Source of the DNA: Cellvibrio japonicus Ueda107
GTDB lineage: Bacteria; Pseudomonadota; Gammaproteobacteria; Pseudomonadales; Cellvibrionaceae
Direction of reading: 5' to 3'
Assembly (NCBI RefSeq): GCF_000019225.1
Contig: NC_010995.1
Location: forward strand, 3,914,501 to 3,978,500
Length of the DNA: 64,000 nt
Part shown: positions 1-8,204 of the stretch, in pieces
Layout of the letters: each line of letters opens with the position of its first letter
Numbering within the stretch: position 1 is the first letter of the stretch
Notes under the pieces: model-generated
Told to the model about the DNA's origin: nothing
Databases searched by the model: none
What the model saw: the letters and a program-made list of their open reading frames with translations, nothing else
Made by a program: the position numbers and the translations under genes

Positions 1-2070
1 GAAACCAGTGCCAATGACATCACCCTCAAGGCACCGGAAGACCGCGAGATCGCCAATACCCGCAGCTTCCCGGTGGATAACAGCGGCTTTGCGGCTACGG
101 TTTATCCGCTGCTGACCCAATACTGCGCCGGTTGCCACTCCGAATCCTCCGCCACCCGCCAGCAGCCCTACCTGGCCAGCCAGGATGTGGCTGTCGCCTA
201 TCAGGCATCGAGAAGCAAAATCCGCTTGGACAATCCATCCCAATCGCGCCTGGTGCAGCGCCTGCGCGCCGACTCCCATAACTGCTGGAGCGGCAATTGC
301 GCGAACGATGCCAATGAGATGCAGAGCGCCATCCAGGCATTCGCCAACGGTATCCCGGAAGTGGAAGTCGATCCGGATCTGGTGGTGAGTAAGGCGGTGG
401 GGCTGGGCGATGCCTTCGTGCTCAGCAGTGGCGGACGTATCGACAGCGATATCATCGCCAAGTACGAATTCAAAACCGGCAAGGGCACAGTGGCGTTTGA
501 TACCTCGGGGATTGATCCGGTTGCCGACCTGGGCCTGATCGGCAATGTCGCCTGGAGCAGTGCCTGGGGCATCAAACTGGCCGACAACGGCCGCGCCCAG
601 GCGACCGTGGCGGGCAGCCGCAAGCTCTACGACCTGCTGCGCGGCACCGGTGAATACAGTATTGAAACCTGGGTGATCCCCGATAACGTCGACCAGGGGA
701 TGAACAACGAAAACCCCGCGCGTATCGTCAGCTACTCCGCCAGCACCAACGAGCGCAATTTCACCCTCGGCCAATACGACTACAACTATGTGGCGATGAA
801 CCGCACCAACCAGAGTAATGCCAATGGCGAGCCGGTATTGGCCACCAATGACAACGACCAGCGCGTGCAGGCCTCGCTGCAGCATGTGGTCGTCACCTTT
901 GACCCGGTCAATGGCCGTCGCCTGTACGTGAATGGTGAATTTACCGGCGACCAGGACCCTTCTGCCGGTGCGGTACTGCGCGACTGGGATAACGGCTATG
1001 CCCTGGTGGTAGGCAACGAAGTCTCCGCCAACCGTCCCTGGAAAGGCAGTGTGCGCTTCCTGGCTATCCACAAACACGCCATCACCGCAGAGGCCATCGC
1101 CACCAACTTTGAAGTGGGTGTAGGCGCCAAGTACCTGCTGCTGTTTAACGTGTCCGACCTGATTGACCTGCCCGGCAGCTACATCGTATTTGAGGTGCAG
1201 CAGATTGATGACTTCGGCTATCAATTTGCCACTCCCTTCTTCACCAACCTGAACGATGCGGAACCAGCCGGCGACATCCCACTCAAGGGCATCCGCATTG
1301 GCGTGAATGGCACCGAGGCGCCGGTTGGCCAGGTCTTTGGCCATATCGACACCCTCATCAGCGCGGCATCGATTGTCGATGGCCGCCAGTTGCTCTCGCC
1401 CCTGGGAACAGTGGTGGAAGCCAAATCCGGCCCCGAGGAAGACCTGTTCTTCCTCACCTTCGACCAGATTGGCGCCAATCTCTATAACCGCGAAATCCCC
1501 GCAGCACCGGCACCGGCTGATCCGGCGGATATTCCCGACCAGCCGCGCCTGGGCCTGCGCGACTTTGGCGAGATCAACGCCAGCCTGGCGCAAATGACCG
1601 GTATTCTTGCGACCCACACCCAGGTGGCCGCGACTTACGAGAAGGTCAAGCAACAGCTGCCAACCCTGACCAACCTCGATGGCTTCCTGGCAGCGCAGCA
1701 AATGGGCATCACCCAATTGACCGTCGCTTACTGCAATGCCCTGGTCGATAGCAGTGCAGCGCGCGCCCTGGTATTCCCCGGTTTCGACTTTAGCGCCGGG
1801 GCCAGTACTGCCTTCAATACCGCCACCAAGCGCGAGCAAATCATCGAGCCGCTGCTGGCGCGCCTGCTGGCCAGCGAATTAGCCGATGGCGACAACCCCG
1901 ACAGCCCGCTCGCTGAGCAGGCGGACCCGGCGGCGCTGCGCCTGGAGCTGAACCAGTTGATCGACAACATGACCAGCTGTGGTGGCAGCTGCGCCAGTGA
2001 TCGCACCCTGACCACCGTCAAGGCAAGCTGCGCCGCCGCCCTCGGCAGCGCCGTCATGCTGTTGCAATAA
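1..2070 (+). CDS. LamG-domain protein with CxxCH motif, 5' end missing
   Basis: The reading frame is open from base 1, so the true start lies before the window. About 690 residues are visible. Near the start a CAGCH motif (codons 124-138) fits the CxxCH covalent haem site of c-type cytochromes, in a context (YPLLTQYCAGCHSES) typical of the cytochrome-like segment of large secreted proteins. A LamG/concanavalin-like domain follows at roughly 600-1120 (GEYSIETWV, HVVVTFDPVNGRRLYVNG). The C-terminal third has no recognised fold and ends in a Cys-containing segment (MTSCGGSCASD). The next gene starts about 20 bases downstream, so the two are probably co-transcribed. It is probably periplasmic or outer-membrane linked; its function is unknown. 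Bacterial families that join a cytochrome-like segment to LamG are often paired with DUF1501-type Tat proteins, and that is what follows here. Confidence 0.75.
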   Translation, partial: ETSANDITLKAPEDREIANTRSFPVDNSGFAATVYPLLTQYCAGCHSESSATRQQPYLASQDVAVAYQASRSKIRLDNPSQSRLVQRLRADSHNCWSGNCANDANEMQSAIQAFANGIPEVEVDPDLVVSKAVGLGDAFVLSSGGRIDSDIIAKYEFKTGKGTVAFDTSGIDPVADLGLIGNVAWSSAWGIKLADNGRAQATVAGSRKLYDLLRGTGEYSIETWVIPDNVDQGMNNENPARIVSYSASTNERNFTLGQYDYNYVAMNRTNQSNANGEPVLATNDNDQRVQASLQHVVVTFDPVNGRRLYVNGEFTGDQDPSAGAVLRDWDNGYALVVGNEVSANRPWKGSVRFLAIHKHAITAEAIATNFEVGVGAKYLLLFNVSDLIDLPGSYIVFEVQQIDDFGYQFATPFFTNLNDAEPAGDIPLKGIRIGVNGTEAPVGQVFGHIDTLISAASIVDGRQLLSPLGTVVEAKSGPEEDLFFLTFDQIGANLYNREIPAAPAPADPADIPDQPRLGLRDFGEINASLAQMTGILATHTQVAATYEKVKQQLPTLTNLDGFLAAQQMGITQLTVAYCNALVDSSAARALVFPGFDFSAGASTAFNTATKREQIIEPLLARLLASELADGDNPDSPLAEQADPAALRLELNQLIDNMTSCGGSCASDRTLTTVKASCAAALGSAVMLLQ

Positions 2071-2090
2071 TTCCCGGAGTGACAAAGACC

Positions 2091-3680
2091 ATGGCCAAAT
2101 ACAAACAACCTTTACACCCGGATGCGCCCCTGTTGCTCAACAACCACCGTCGCCCGGTCACCCGCCGCGAACTTATCGCCCAGGGGTTTAAAGTGGGCGG
2201 TGGCACCCTGGTGGGCGGCTCGCTGTTGAGCCTGATTGCCAACCCGCTGCTGGCCGCTGAAGTCGGCCTGTCGCCGGATATAGCAGCGGTGCGCGATGCC
2301 TGCGGTATCGCCGCCCAGGGCGCGGGCAAGATTCCCTTCATTTGTTTCGACCTGGCGGGCGGCGCCAACTTTGCCGGCTCCAATATCCTGGTGGGCCAGC
2401 GCGGCGGCCAGTTGGATTTCATCAGTGCGGCGGGGTACAGCAAACAGGGATTACCGGCCGATATGGCGCCCAGCGCATCCACCGCCGGTACCCTGGTCGA
2501 TACCAGTCTGGGCCTGGCCTTTCACAGTGACTCGCAATTGCTGGCGGGCATCAATGCCAAGATCCAGGAATCCACGGCAGCCAATATCAATGGCGCGGTG
2601 ATCGCTGCACGCTCGGAAAATGACACCGGCAATAATCCGCACAATCCCATGTATGGTATCTACCGCGCCGGTGCGGGCGGTTCACTGGTGGATTTGATCG
2701 GCTCGCGCAACAGCGACTCGGGCGGCAACTCCATGGCGCCGGCATCGCTGATCAACCTCGAAGTGCGCCCCACCAAAATCGACAACCCCAACGATGTCAC
2801 AGGCCTGGTCGATGTGGGCGACCTGGTCAGCCTGATGTCGCAGGAAGATATTGTAAAAACCATGGAATCCATCTACCGCATCAGCGATGCCAAAATTAAT
2901 TCGATTCCCGCACTGGGCACCAGCCGCGATGCGCAATTAAAAGAATTGCTGCGCTGCGGTTATGTGAAGAGTGCCGACCTGGCCGCGCGCTTCGGCAACC
3001 CCGGCGACATCAACCCAATCCAGGACAGCGATATCGTCGGCAGCAATGGGGTCTTCTCGTTCGATGAGTTCAACAGCGACGGCGAATTCCGCAAAACAGC
3101 ATCGGTGATGAAACTGGTGGTAAACGGTTTTGCCGGTGCCGGCACCATCACCATGGGCGGTTACGACTATCACACCGGCGATCGCTCCACCGGTGAAATC
3201 CGCGATGAGCGCGCAGGCAAATGTATTGGCGCCTGCCTGGAATATGCCGCGCGCAAAGGCATACCCTTGATGATTTATGTGTTCAGCGATGGCTCGGTAT
3301 TCAGCAACGGCATGCTCGACAACTCTATGGCAGGCCGCGGCAAAGGCGTCTGGACGGGCGATGACCAGCAAACCGCCTGCTCCTTCTTTTTGGTATACAA
3401 CCCGGCAGGGCGCCCCACACAACTCGACGGCAGTCTCACCGGCAAGCAAATTGGTTATATGCGCCCCAGTGGCGATGTGGAAACCGCCGGCAGCCCGGCA
3501 GCCAATAACGTCAACCTGCTGGTTGAAACCGTGTTGCTCAATTACATGGCACTGCACGGCGAGCAAAACCTGTTTGGCAGCCGCTTCCCCGGCCACGGCC
3601 TGGGCAACGCCACCATGATGGACCGCCTCACTGCCTTTCGCCCCATCGTCAACGGCACCATCGGCAACGCCCCCACCTGA
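2091..3680 (+). CDS. Tat-exported DUF1501-like protein
   Basis: This 529-residue protein has a twin-arginine type leader near residues 20-50: TRRELIAQGFK followed by a Gly/Leu-rich hydrophobic stretch ending NPLLAAE. The ATG at 2091 is preferred over the GTG at 2079, because GGAG at 2076-2079 lies 11 bases before it and would overlap the GTG. The body (FICFDLAGGANFAGSNILVG, later GGYDYHTGDR and YVFSDGSVFSNG) resembles DUF1501/sulfatase-like Tat proteins found beside cytochrome-LamG proteins. No enzymatic activity is assigned. It lies 20 bases behind the LamG gene and ends before a strong terminator at 3707, so these two genes close an operon that begins outside the window. Confidence 0.7.
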   Translation: MAKYKQPLHPDAPLLLNNHRRPVTRRELIAQGFKVGGGTLVGGSLLSLIANPLLAAEVGLSPDIAAVRDACGIAAQGAGKIPFICFDLAGGANFAGSNILVGQRGGQLDFISAAGYSKQGLPADMAPSASTAGTLVDTSLGLAFHSDSQLLAGINAKIQESTAANINGAVIAARSENDTGNNPHNPMYGIYRAGAGGSLVDLIGSRNSDSGGNSMAPASLINLEVRPTKIDNPNDVTGLVDVGDLVSLMSQEDIVKTMESIYRISDAKINSIPALGTSRDAQLKELLRCGYVKSADLAARFGNPGDINPIQDSDIVGSNGVFSFDEFNSDGEFRKTASVMKLVVNGFAGAGTITMGGYDYHTGDRSTGEIRDERAGKCIGACLEYAARKGIPLMIYVFSDGSVFSNGMLDNSMAGRGKGVWTGDDQQTACSFFLVYNPAGRPTQLDGSLTGKQIGYMRPSGDVETAGSPAANNVNLLVETVLLNYMALHGEQNLFGSRFPGHGLGNATMMDRLTAFRPIVNGTIGNAPT

Positions 3681-3706
3681 TTTCGTTGTTCTCCTTGCTA
3701 GCGCTC

Positions 3707-3733
3707 AGCCGGTACCCTGTACCGGCTTTTTTT
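3707..3733 (+). terminator. Rho-independent terminator
   Basis: The 9-bp perfect stem AGCCGGTAC/GTACCGGCT has a 3-base loop and runs straight into seven T residues. It lies 27 bases after the Tat-protein stop codon and ends that operon. Confidence 0.9.
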
Positions 3734-3817
3734 ATGGCGTGCCGTCCCGGTTTACAATAGTGTCCATCGCAACACCCGCCTGAACAGCCCATCCAATAAC
3801 GAACAGGATTTTCCACA

Positions 3818-4561
3818 ATGACACTACAACACTATGCCGCTACCCTGCTTATCCTGTGCAGCTCACCACTTCAGGCCGACATACTTTGGCGCGGTGATTT
3901 TGAAACCGGTGATGCGAGCCAGTGGCATACCGGTATCAATGCAGCGGGACTTTCGGTAACGGACCAATGCAGCTACGACGGCAGGTTTGCCGGCAGGGTA
4001 CAACTGACGGGAGACGATATGTTCCTGTGGAATGGTAACAAGCAATTGAATCGCAGTGAGTTTCATCACCGTATGCCAGAGGGCGCGACCCGGGAAGGCA
4101 AGGACACCTTTTTTGCATTCGCTTTTTATTTACCCAAAGCCCTGAGCCAACACAAACATGAACTGGGCTACTGGGAATCGGATAAAAGCTGGCAGCAAAT
4201 GTTTCGCTTTAATATCCACGGCCAGTCCCTGAGCTTCCAGCAATCCAATCAGGATACGCCTTTTTGGACACTCGATGCAGGAGCTGCCCCCGGACAATGG
4301 CAGCGAGTGGCGCTGCATATCCACTGGTCAACCAACCCGGCTACCGGTTTTGTCCAGACCTGGGTCAATGGCGAGGATATGGGCAAATACCACTTCCCTA
4401 CCCTGCCTGCCAAGGATGCCCGGATGTTTACCCAAATCGGTATTTTGCGCACACAGGAAAAACAACCGGCGGAAATCTGGATTGATGCAGCGCTGGAAAG
4501 CAGTAGCCTTCAATCCCTGCTGGCCATAAAGTCAGACAAAAACAAGCGTGGATGCGAGTAG
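3818..4561 (+). CDS. Secreted polysaccharide lyase-like protein (heparin lyase I-like fold)
   Basis: This 247-residue protein has a signal peptide of about 20 residues ending SSPLQA before DILWRGDFETGD. The body fits the Pfam polysaccharide lyase family with a beta-jelly-roll (PF14099-like): an N-terminal FETGDASQW, a central FFAFAFYLP and QQMFRFNIHG, and a C-terminal GQWQRVALHIHWS and WVNGEDMGKY. AGGA at 3805-3808 is 9 bases before the ATG. The substrate cannot be read from sequence; members of this fold act on uronic-acid polymers or are simply glycan-binding. It stands alone behind a terminator, 5' of the xylan locus, and could belong to it. The family call is from memory of motif layout. 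Confidence 0.65.
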   Translation: MTLQHYAATLLILCSSPLQADILWRGDFETGDASQWHTGINAAGLSVTDQCSYDGRFAGRVQLTGDDMFLWNGNKQLNRSEFHHRMPEGATREGKDTFFAFAFYLPKALSQHKHELGYWESDKSWQQMFRFNIHGQSLSFQQSNQDTPFWTLDAGAAPGQWQRVALHIHWSTNPATGFVQTWVNGEDMGKYHFPTLPAKDARMFTQIGILRTQEKQPAEIWIDAALESSSLQSLLAIKSDKNKRGCE

Positions 4562-4884
4562 CTTTATAAAATGGCACCCAAACTCCTATTTATATTTAAA
4601 AATAATGTCTTTAGGAAAAGGTGGATTTTTATAGATAAAATATAAAATTACAAAAGAAAAAATAATTCCCCAAAATAGAAGCAACAAGAATTAATTGCCT
4701 ATTTTTGTCATTAGTACACAGCAAAAGCTGCTGCCGGTTCTCATTTTGCTGCCCATACCAACAAAAGCATATTGTCTATCAATAAGACGGTATGACATTA
4801 TGTAATCGATATCAGCAAACACTGATAACCATAATAACCAGTGATACGCGCACCACGATACAGTTCAAGGATACTGACCTTCCC
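4562..4884. other. AT-rich intergenic region
   Basis: About 320 bases between the lyase-like gene and the first AraC regulator are markedly AT-rich (for example around 4590-4690) compared with the flanking genes. No terminator hairpin with a T tract and no small gene is visible. It must hold the regulator's promoter, but no convincing -35/-10 pair can be assigned by eye. An ATG at 4792 is in frame with the regulator but would add 31 residues that its paralogue lacks. Confidence 0.5.
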
Positions 4885-6042
4885 ATGTTCAGGTTTTATA
4901 GAAATGCGACCTTCGCATTTTTAACGCTTATTATTCTGACACTCATGATTGTGTATGCCGGTGTCGCCAAGTCAAAACTGAACACGCCCTTGTTTCCTGC
5001 GCGAGATCAGGATCTGCCATGGATATCCTCGACAGAACCACCAAGCCCCGTTGGTAAAACCGTGTTGTCGTTGAAAAGCGAAGTGGGCACTATCGAGTAC
5101 GAATTTCTACTCGATCCGGAAAAACCATTTCCCTACACCCATTACTCTATGTACTTTATCGAGGCCGACCAGCCTTATCGCCTGGTTGATCTGACGCGAT
5201 ACAGCAGTTTCTCCTTCAAAGTGTTATGCGACCCTAAAAATGTCTTGCTGTTGGTATTGTTCAGTTTTGATGAGAAAGTTACTGACATCAACCAGGCTGT
5301 CACCCGACGGGTTTCCTCAACGGCCTTTTCCTGCAGCCACCATTGGAACACGATTACTATTGGCTTTGATGAGCTGGACACACCCCACTGGTGGCTAGGG
5401 CGATACGGTTATGAATACAGCGACAGGGGCTACCAGCTTGATAAGGTGATGGGTTTTGCATTTGTGAACTCATTACAAAGCCCATTGGATACCCCCTCTT
5501 ATGTCAAGCTGACCGATATCAAATTGCTCGGCAGGGAGGATCGTTATCTGTATGCCGCAGGCGTTATCAGCCTGTGTTGCTGGATCATCTTTTTTGTGTG
5601 GATCTTTCGTCAATATGTCGTTGCCCTGACCGAGCAAATACGGGAAAAGGTCAAACAGGATCAACCCTTGATCGCCTACAAAAAACTGTCTATTGAGCCG
5701 CAAAAGGATAAAGAGAAAAGCGCGCTGTTACGTCATATAGCCACAGAATATGCCAACCCGGATATCAGCCTGGAAATAACCGCAACCACACTTGGTATTA
5801 ATCGCACCAAAATCAATGATATTTTAAAAGATGAATTAGGTCTCACCTTCAGTGCCTACCTGAACAAGTTGCGCCTGACAGAGGCAGCCCGGCTGTTATC
5901 CGAAAGTGAGGAGGCGAACGTCTCTGAAATTGCCTACTCAGTTGGCTATAACAATGTGTCCTATTTCAACAAGTTATTTAAAATTGAATACGGCTGTACC
6001 CCTAAAATGTTCAAGTCCCTTTACCTGTCAGATAGCGATTAA
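4885..6042 (+). CDS. Membrane-anchored AraC-family regulator, copy 1
   Basis: This 385-residue protein has a hydrophobic N-terminal segment (residues about 8-27, FAFLTLIILTLMIVYAGV). A periplasmic-looking domain of about 190 residues follows, then a second membrane segment (ISLCCWIIFFVWIF) and a C-terminal AraC/XylS double helix-turn-helix (SLEITATTLGINRTKINDIL, then EIAYSVGYNNVSYFNKLFK). The start at 4885 was chosen because its paralogue at 14267 begins the same way (MFRFYRN versus MFLFYRK) and AAGGA lies at 4867-4871. The layout suggests a one-component sensor that detects a sugar in the periplasm and binds DNA inside. It lies directly upstream of the xylanase genes on the same strand and probably controls them; the ligand would then be a xylan fragment (inference). 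Confidence 0.85.
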   Translation: MFRFYRNATFAFLTLIILTLMIVYAGVAKSKLNTPLFPARDQDLPWISSTEPPSPVGKTVLSLKSEVGTIEYEFLLDPEKPFPYTHYSMYFIEADQPYRLVDLTRYSSFSFKVLCDPKNVLLLVLFSFDEKVTDINQAVTRRVSSTAFSCSHHWNTITIGFDELDTPHWWLGRYGYEYSDRGYQLDKVMGFAFVNSLQSPLDTPSYVKLTDIKLLGREDRYLYAAGVISLCCWIIFFVWIFRQYVVALTEQIREKVKQDQPLIAYKKLSIEPQKDKEKSALLRHIATEYANPDISLEITATTLGINRTKINDILKDELGLTFSAYLNKLRLTEAARLLSESEEANVSEIAYSVGYNNVSYFNKLFKIEYGCTPKMFKSLYLSDSD

Positions 6043-6349
6043 ACCCTGCACAATCCTATAACCCGAATAGTGCAAAAAAATGATTGCTCATGTTGCACTG
6101 ACCTCTAACGATAAATAGTTCACATATTGCATTTTCCTGGCACAGATTTCATTTAACTAACTGCAAAGAATCTTCAACTTTTTACAGTTTTATAAAAAAC
6201 CTTTCATTAGTGCAATTGCTTCCCTTGCTCCCTCTCTACTCTGCCGTCCCGGCACAGCGACAAACCTGACAGAGTTAAACACACCTGCCATGTCTATTGC
6301 TTCGAGCACATTCCATAAAAACACCGACTCAAATATCAAGGAGCTACCA
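6043..6349 (+). promoter_or_regulatory. Upstream region of the GH30_8 gene
   Basis: About 300 bases without a gene. It includes TGATTGCTCATGTTGCACTG around 6080-6100. The core TTGCTCA recurs upstream of the GH98 gene (15464 and 15676 areas) and may be part of an AraC-type operator. A strong ribosome site, AAGGAG at 6338-6343, ends the region. No terminator for the preceding regulator gene is evident, so read-through from it is possible. Confidence 0.4.
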
Positions 6350-8002
6350 ATGAATAACAACAAGAACAAGGGTCTCTACAAAACCCTGTTTCTGTCGATT
6401 GCAGGTCTATGCCTTGCCTGCACCCAGGCTTTAGCACAAACCATCAATGTCAATGCCGCAACGGAGTATCAAACCATTCGCGGATTTGGCGGTATGAACG
6501 GTGTCGGTTGGATCAACGATCTCACCACATCCCAATTGGAAACCGCATTTGGCAGCGACCAGGGTCAGTTGGGACTATCGATTATGCGCATGCGCATTGA
6601 CCCCAACTCCGCCAACTGGCGCCTGCAAGTGCCTGCCGCTGTACGTGCACGTCAACTGGGAGCAATCTTACTGGCATCGCCCTGGTCTCCACCGGCCCAT
6701 ATGAAATCCAATAAAAGCTTGATTAATGGTGGAAAGCTCTTGCCTGAATATTATGGTGACTATGCCACCCACTTGCTCGGCTTTGCCGATCATATGTCAC
6801 GTAATGGCGCACCGCTGCATGCGATCTCCTTGCAAAACGAACCGGATTGGCATCCGGATTATGAGTCTTGTGATTGGAATGGCAATGACTTTGTGAATTT
6901 CCTCAACGCACAGGGTTCACGCTTTGGTGCCGACTTGCAAGTTGCCGTCGGTGAAGCCGTAGGCTTCACAAAACGCTTTACCGATCCGGTTCTGAATAGC
7001 CCAACCGCCGTACAGCACGCCGATATCATTGCCGGCCACCTCTACGGTGCAGTTCCCCAGGACTATCCACTGGCGCGCAGTAAAGGCAAGGAAGTCTGGA
7101 TGACAGAGCACTACACCGATAGCAAAAATGATGCGGATGTCTGGCCCCTGGCATTGGATGTGGGTGTAGAACTGCACAGGAGTATGGCAGCTAACTTCAA
7201 CGCTTATATTTGGTGGTATATCCGTCGCTTCTACAGTTTTATCAAGGAGGACGGGCAAGTTAGCAAACGCGGCTACATCATGTCTCAATACGCACGCTTT
7301 GTACGCCCTGGATTCAAACGTATTGGCGCCACCGAAAATCCCTATTCCGATGTGATGGTGACTGCCTATAAAGGCCCTGACAATAAAATTGTCATGGTGG
7401 TCGTTAACAACGGTAACGCATCGCGCAACCTGAATGTCAATCTGCAAAATGCCACGGTAGCGTCTTTCGTCAAATACAGTACCTCAGATACCCTGAATGT
7501 GAGTTATGGCGGAGCCTACCGTATGACCAATGGTGCCACCAGCTTCTGGGTTGAGCCTAAAAGTATTGCGACCTTTGTCAGTGAAGGTACAACAACCAGC
7601 AGCAGTTCCAGTTCTTCCGTACGCAGCTCAAGTTCAAGCTCCAGTAGCATCGTCAGCAGTTCCAGCAGGAGCAGTTCTTCTGTTGCCAATACCGGCGCCA
7701 ATGCCAGTTGTACCTATGTTGTGACCAACCAATGGAACAACGGCTATACCGCCTCCATTCGCATTACTAATAACGGTACTACTGCGATTAATGGTTGGAA
7801 TGTCAGTTGGAACTACACCGATGGCAGCCGGATTAGTAATAGCTGGAATGCCAACCTGACAGGCAGCAACCCCTATGCGGCCAGTGGATTGAGCTGGAAC
7901 TCGGTGATCCAACCGGGCCAGAGCGTTGAATTCGGATTCCAGGGGACAAAAAATAATAATGCGGCCCAGGCTCCGGCAGTGACAGGAAGTATTTGCCGAT
8001 AA
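6350..8002 (+). CDS. GH30 subfamily 8 glucuronoxylanase with C-terminal CBM2
   Basis: This 550-residue secreted enzyme has a signal peptide ending TQALAQ (about residue 30), a GH30 catalytic domain (about 31-415), a Ser-rich linker (about 420-445) and a CBM2 (about 450-550). The acid/base Glu is E164 in LQNEPDW and the nucleophile is E253 in WMTEHY. The loop WWYIRRFYSFIKEDG is the signature of GH30_8, whose arginine contacts the 4-O-methylglucuronate branch and directs endo-cleavage of glucuronoxylan. AAGGAG lies 6 bases before the ATG at 6350; an in-frame ATG at 6290 is less likely. CBM2 residues WNNGYTASIRITN and SNSWNANLTG are clear but differ from the CBM2 copies downstream. Export by the general secretion pathway, then to the medium or cell surface, is expected. 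Confidence 0.92.
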   Translation: MNNNKNKGLYKTLFLSIAGLCLACTQALAQTINVNAATEYQTIRGFGGMNGVGWINDLTTSQLETAFGSDQGQLGLSIMRMRIDPNSANWRLQVPAAVRARQLGAILLASPWSPPAHMKSNKSLINGGKLLPEYYGDYATHLLGFADHMSRNGAPLHAISLQNEPDWHPDYESCDWNGNDFVNFLNAQGSRFGADLQVAVGEAVGFTKRFTDPVLNSPTAVQHADIIAGHLYGAVPQDYPLARSKGKEVWMTEHYTDSKNDADVWPLALDVGVELHRSMAANFNAYIWWYIRRFYSFIKEDGQVSKRGYIMSQYARFVRPGFKRIGATENPYSDVMVTAYKGPDNKIVMVVVNNGNASRNLNVNLQNATVASFVKYSTSDTLNVSYGGAYRMTNGATSFWVEPKSIATFVSEGTTTSSSSSSSVRSSSSSSSSIVSSSSRSSSSVANTGANASCTYVVTNQWNNGYTASIRITNNGTTAINGWNVSWNYTDGSRISNSWNANLTGSNPYAASGLSWNSVIQPGQSVEFGFQGTKNNNAAQAPAVTGSICR

Positions 8003-8131
8003 AAAATTTTCCAACAGCACTTCAGAATAAGAAATCACAGCGGTAGTTAACGCACTGTGAAATACATCAACCAAACTCATGCTGCATCAGTACTCATGTG
8101 CAAGCTGTCGATTGTACCCCGTACTGAATTA

Positions 8132-8157
8132 ACCCGGTCTTCGGACCGGGTATTTTT
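8132..8157 (+). terminator. Terminator after GH30_8
   Basis: The 8-bp perfect stem ACCCGGTC/GACCGGGT is closed by a stable TTCG tetraloop and followed by ATTTTT. It separates the GH30_8 transcript from xyn10B. Confidence 0.9.
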
Positions 8158-8204
8158 ACAAGCAGCACCCGCAATTCATCCCTATAAATTCCATGGAGAT
8201 TACC

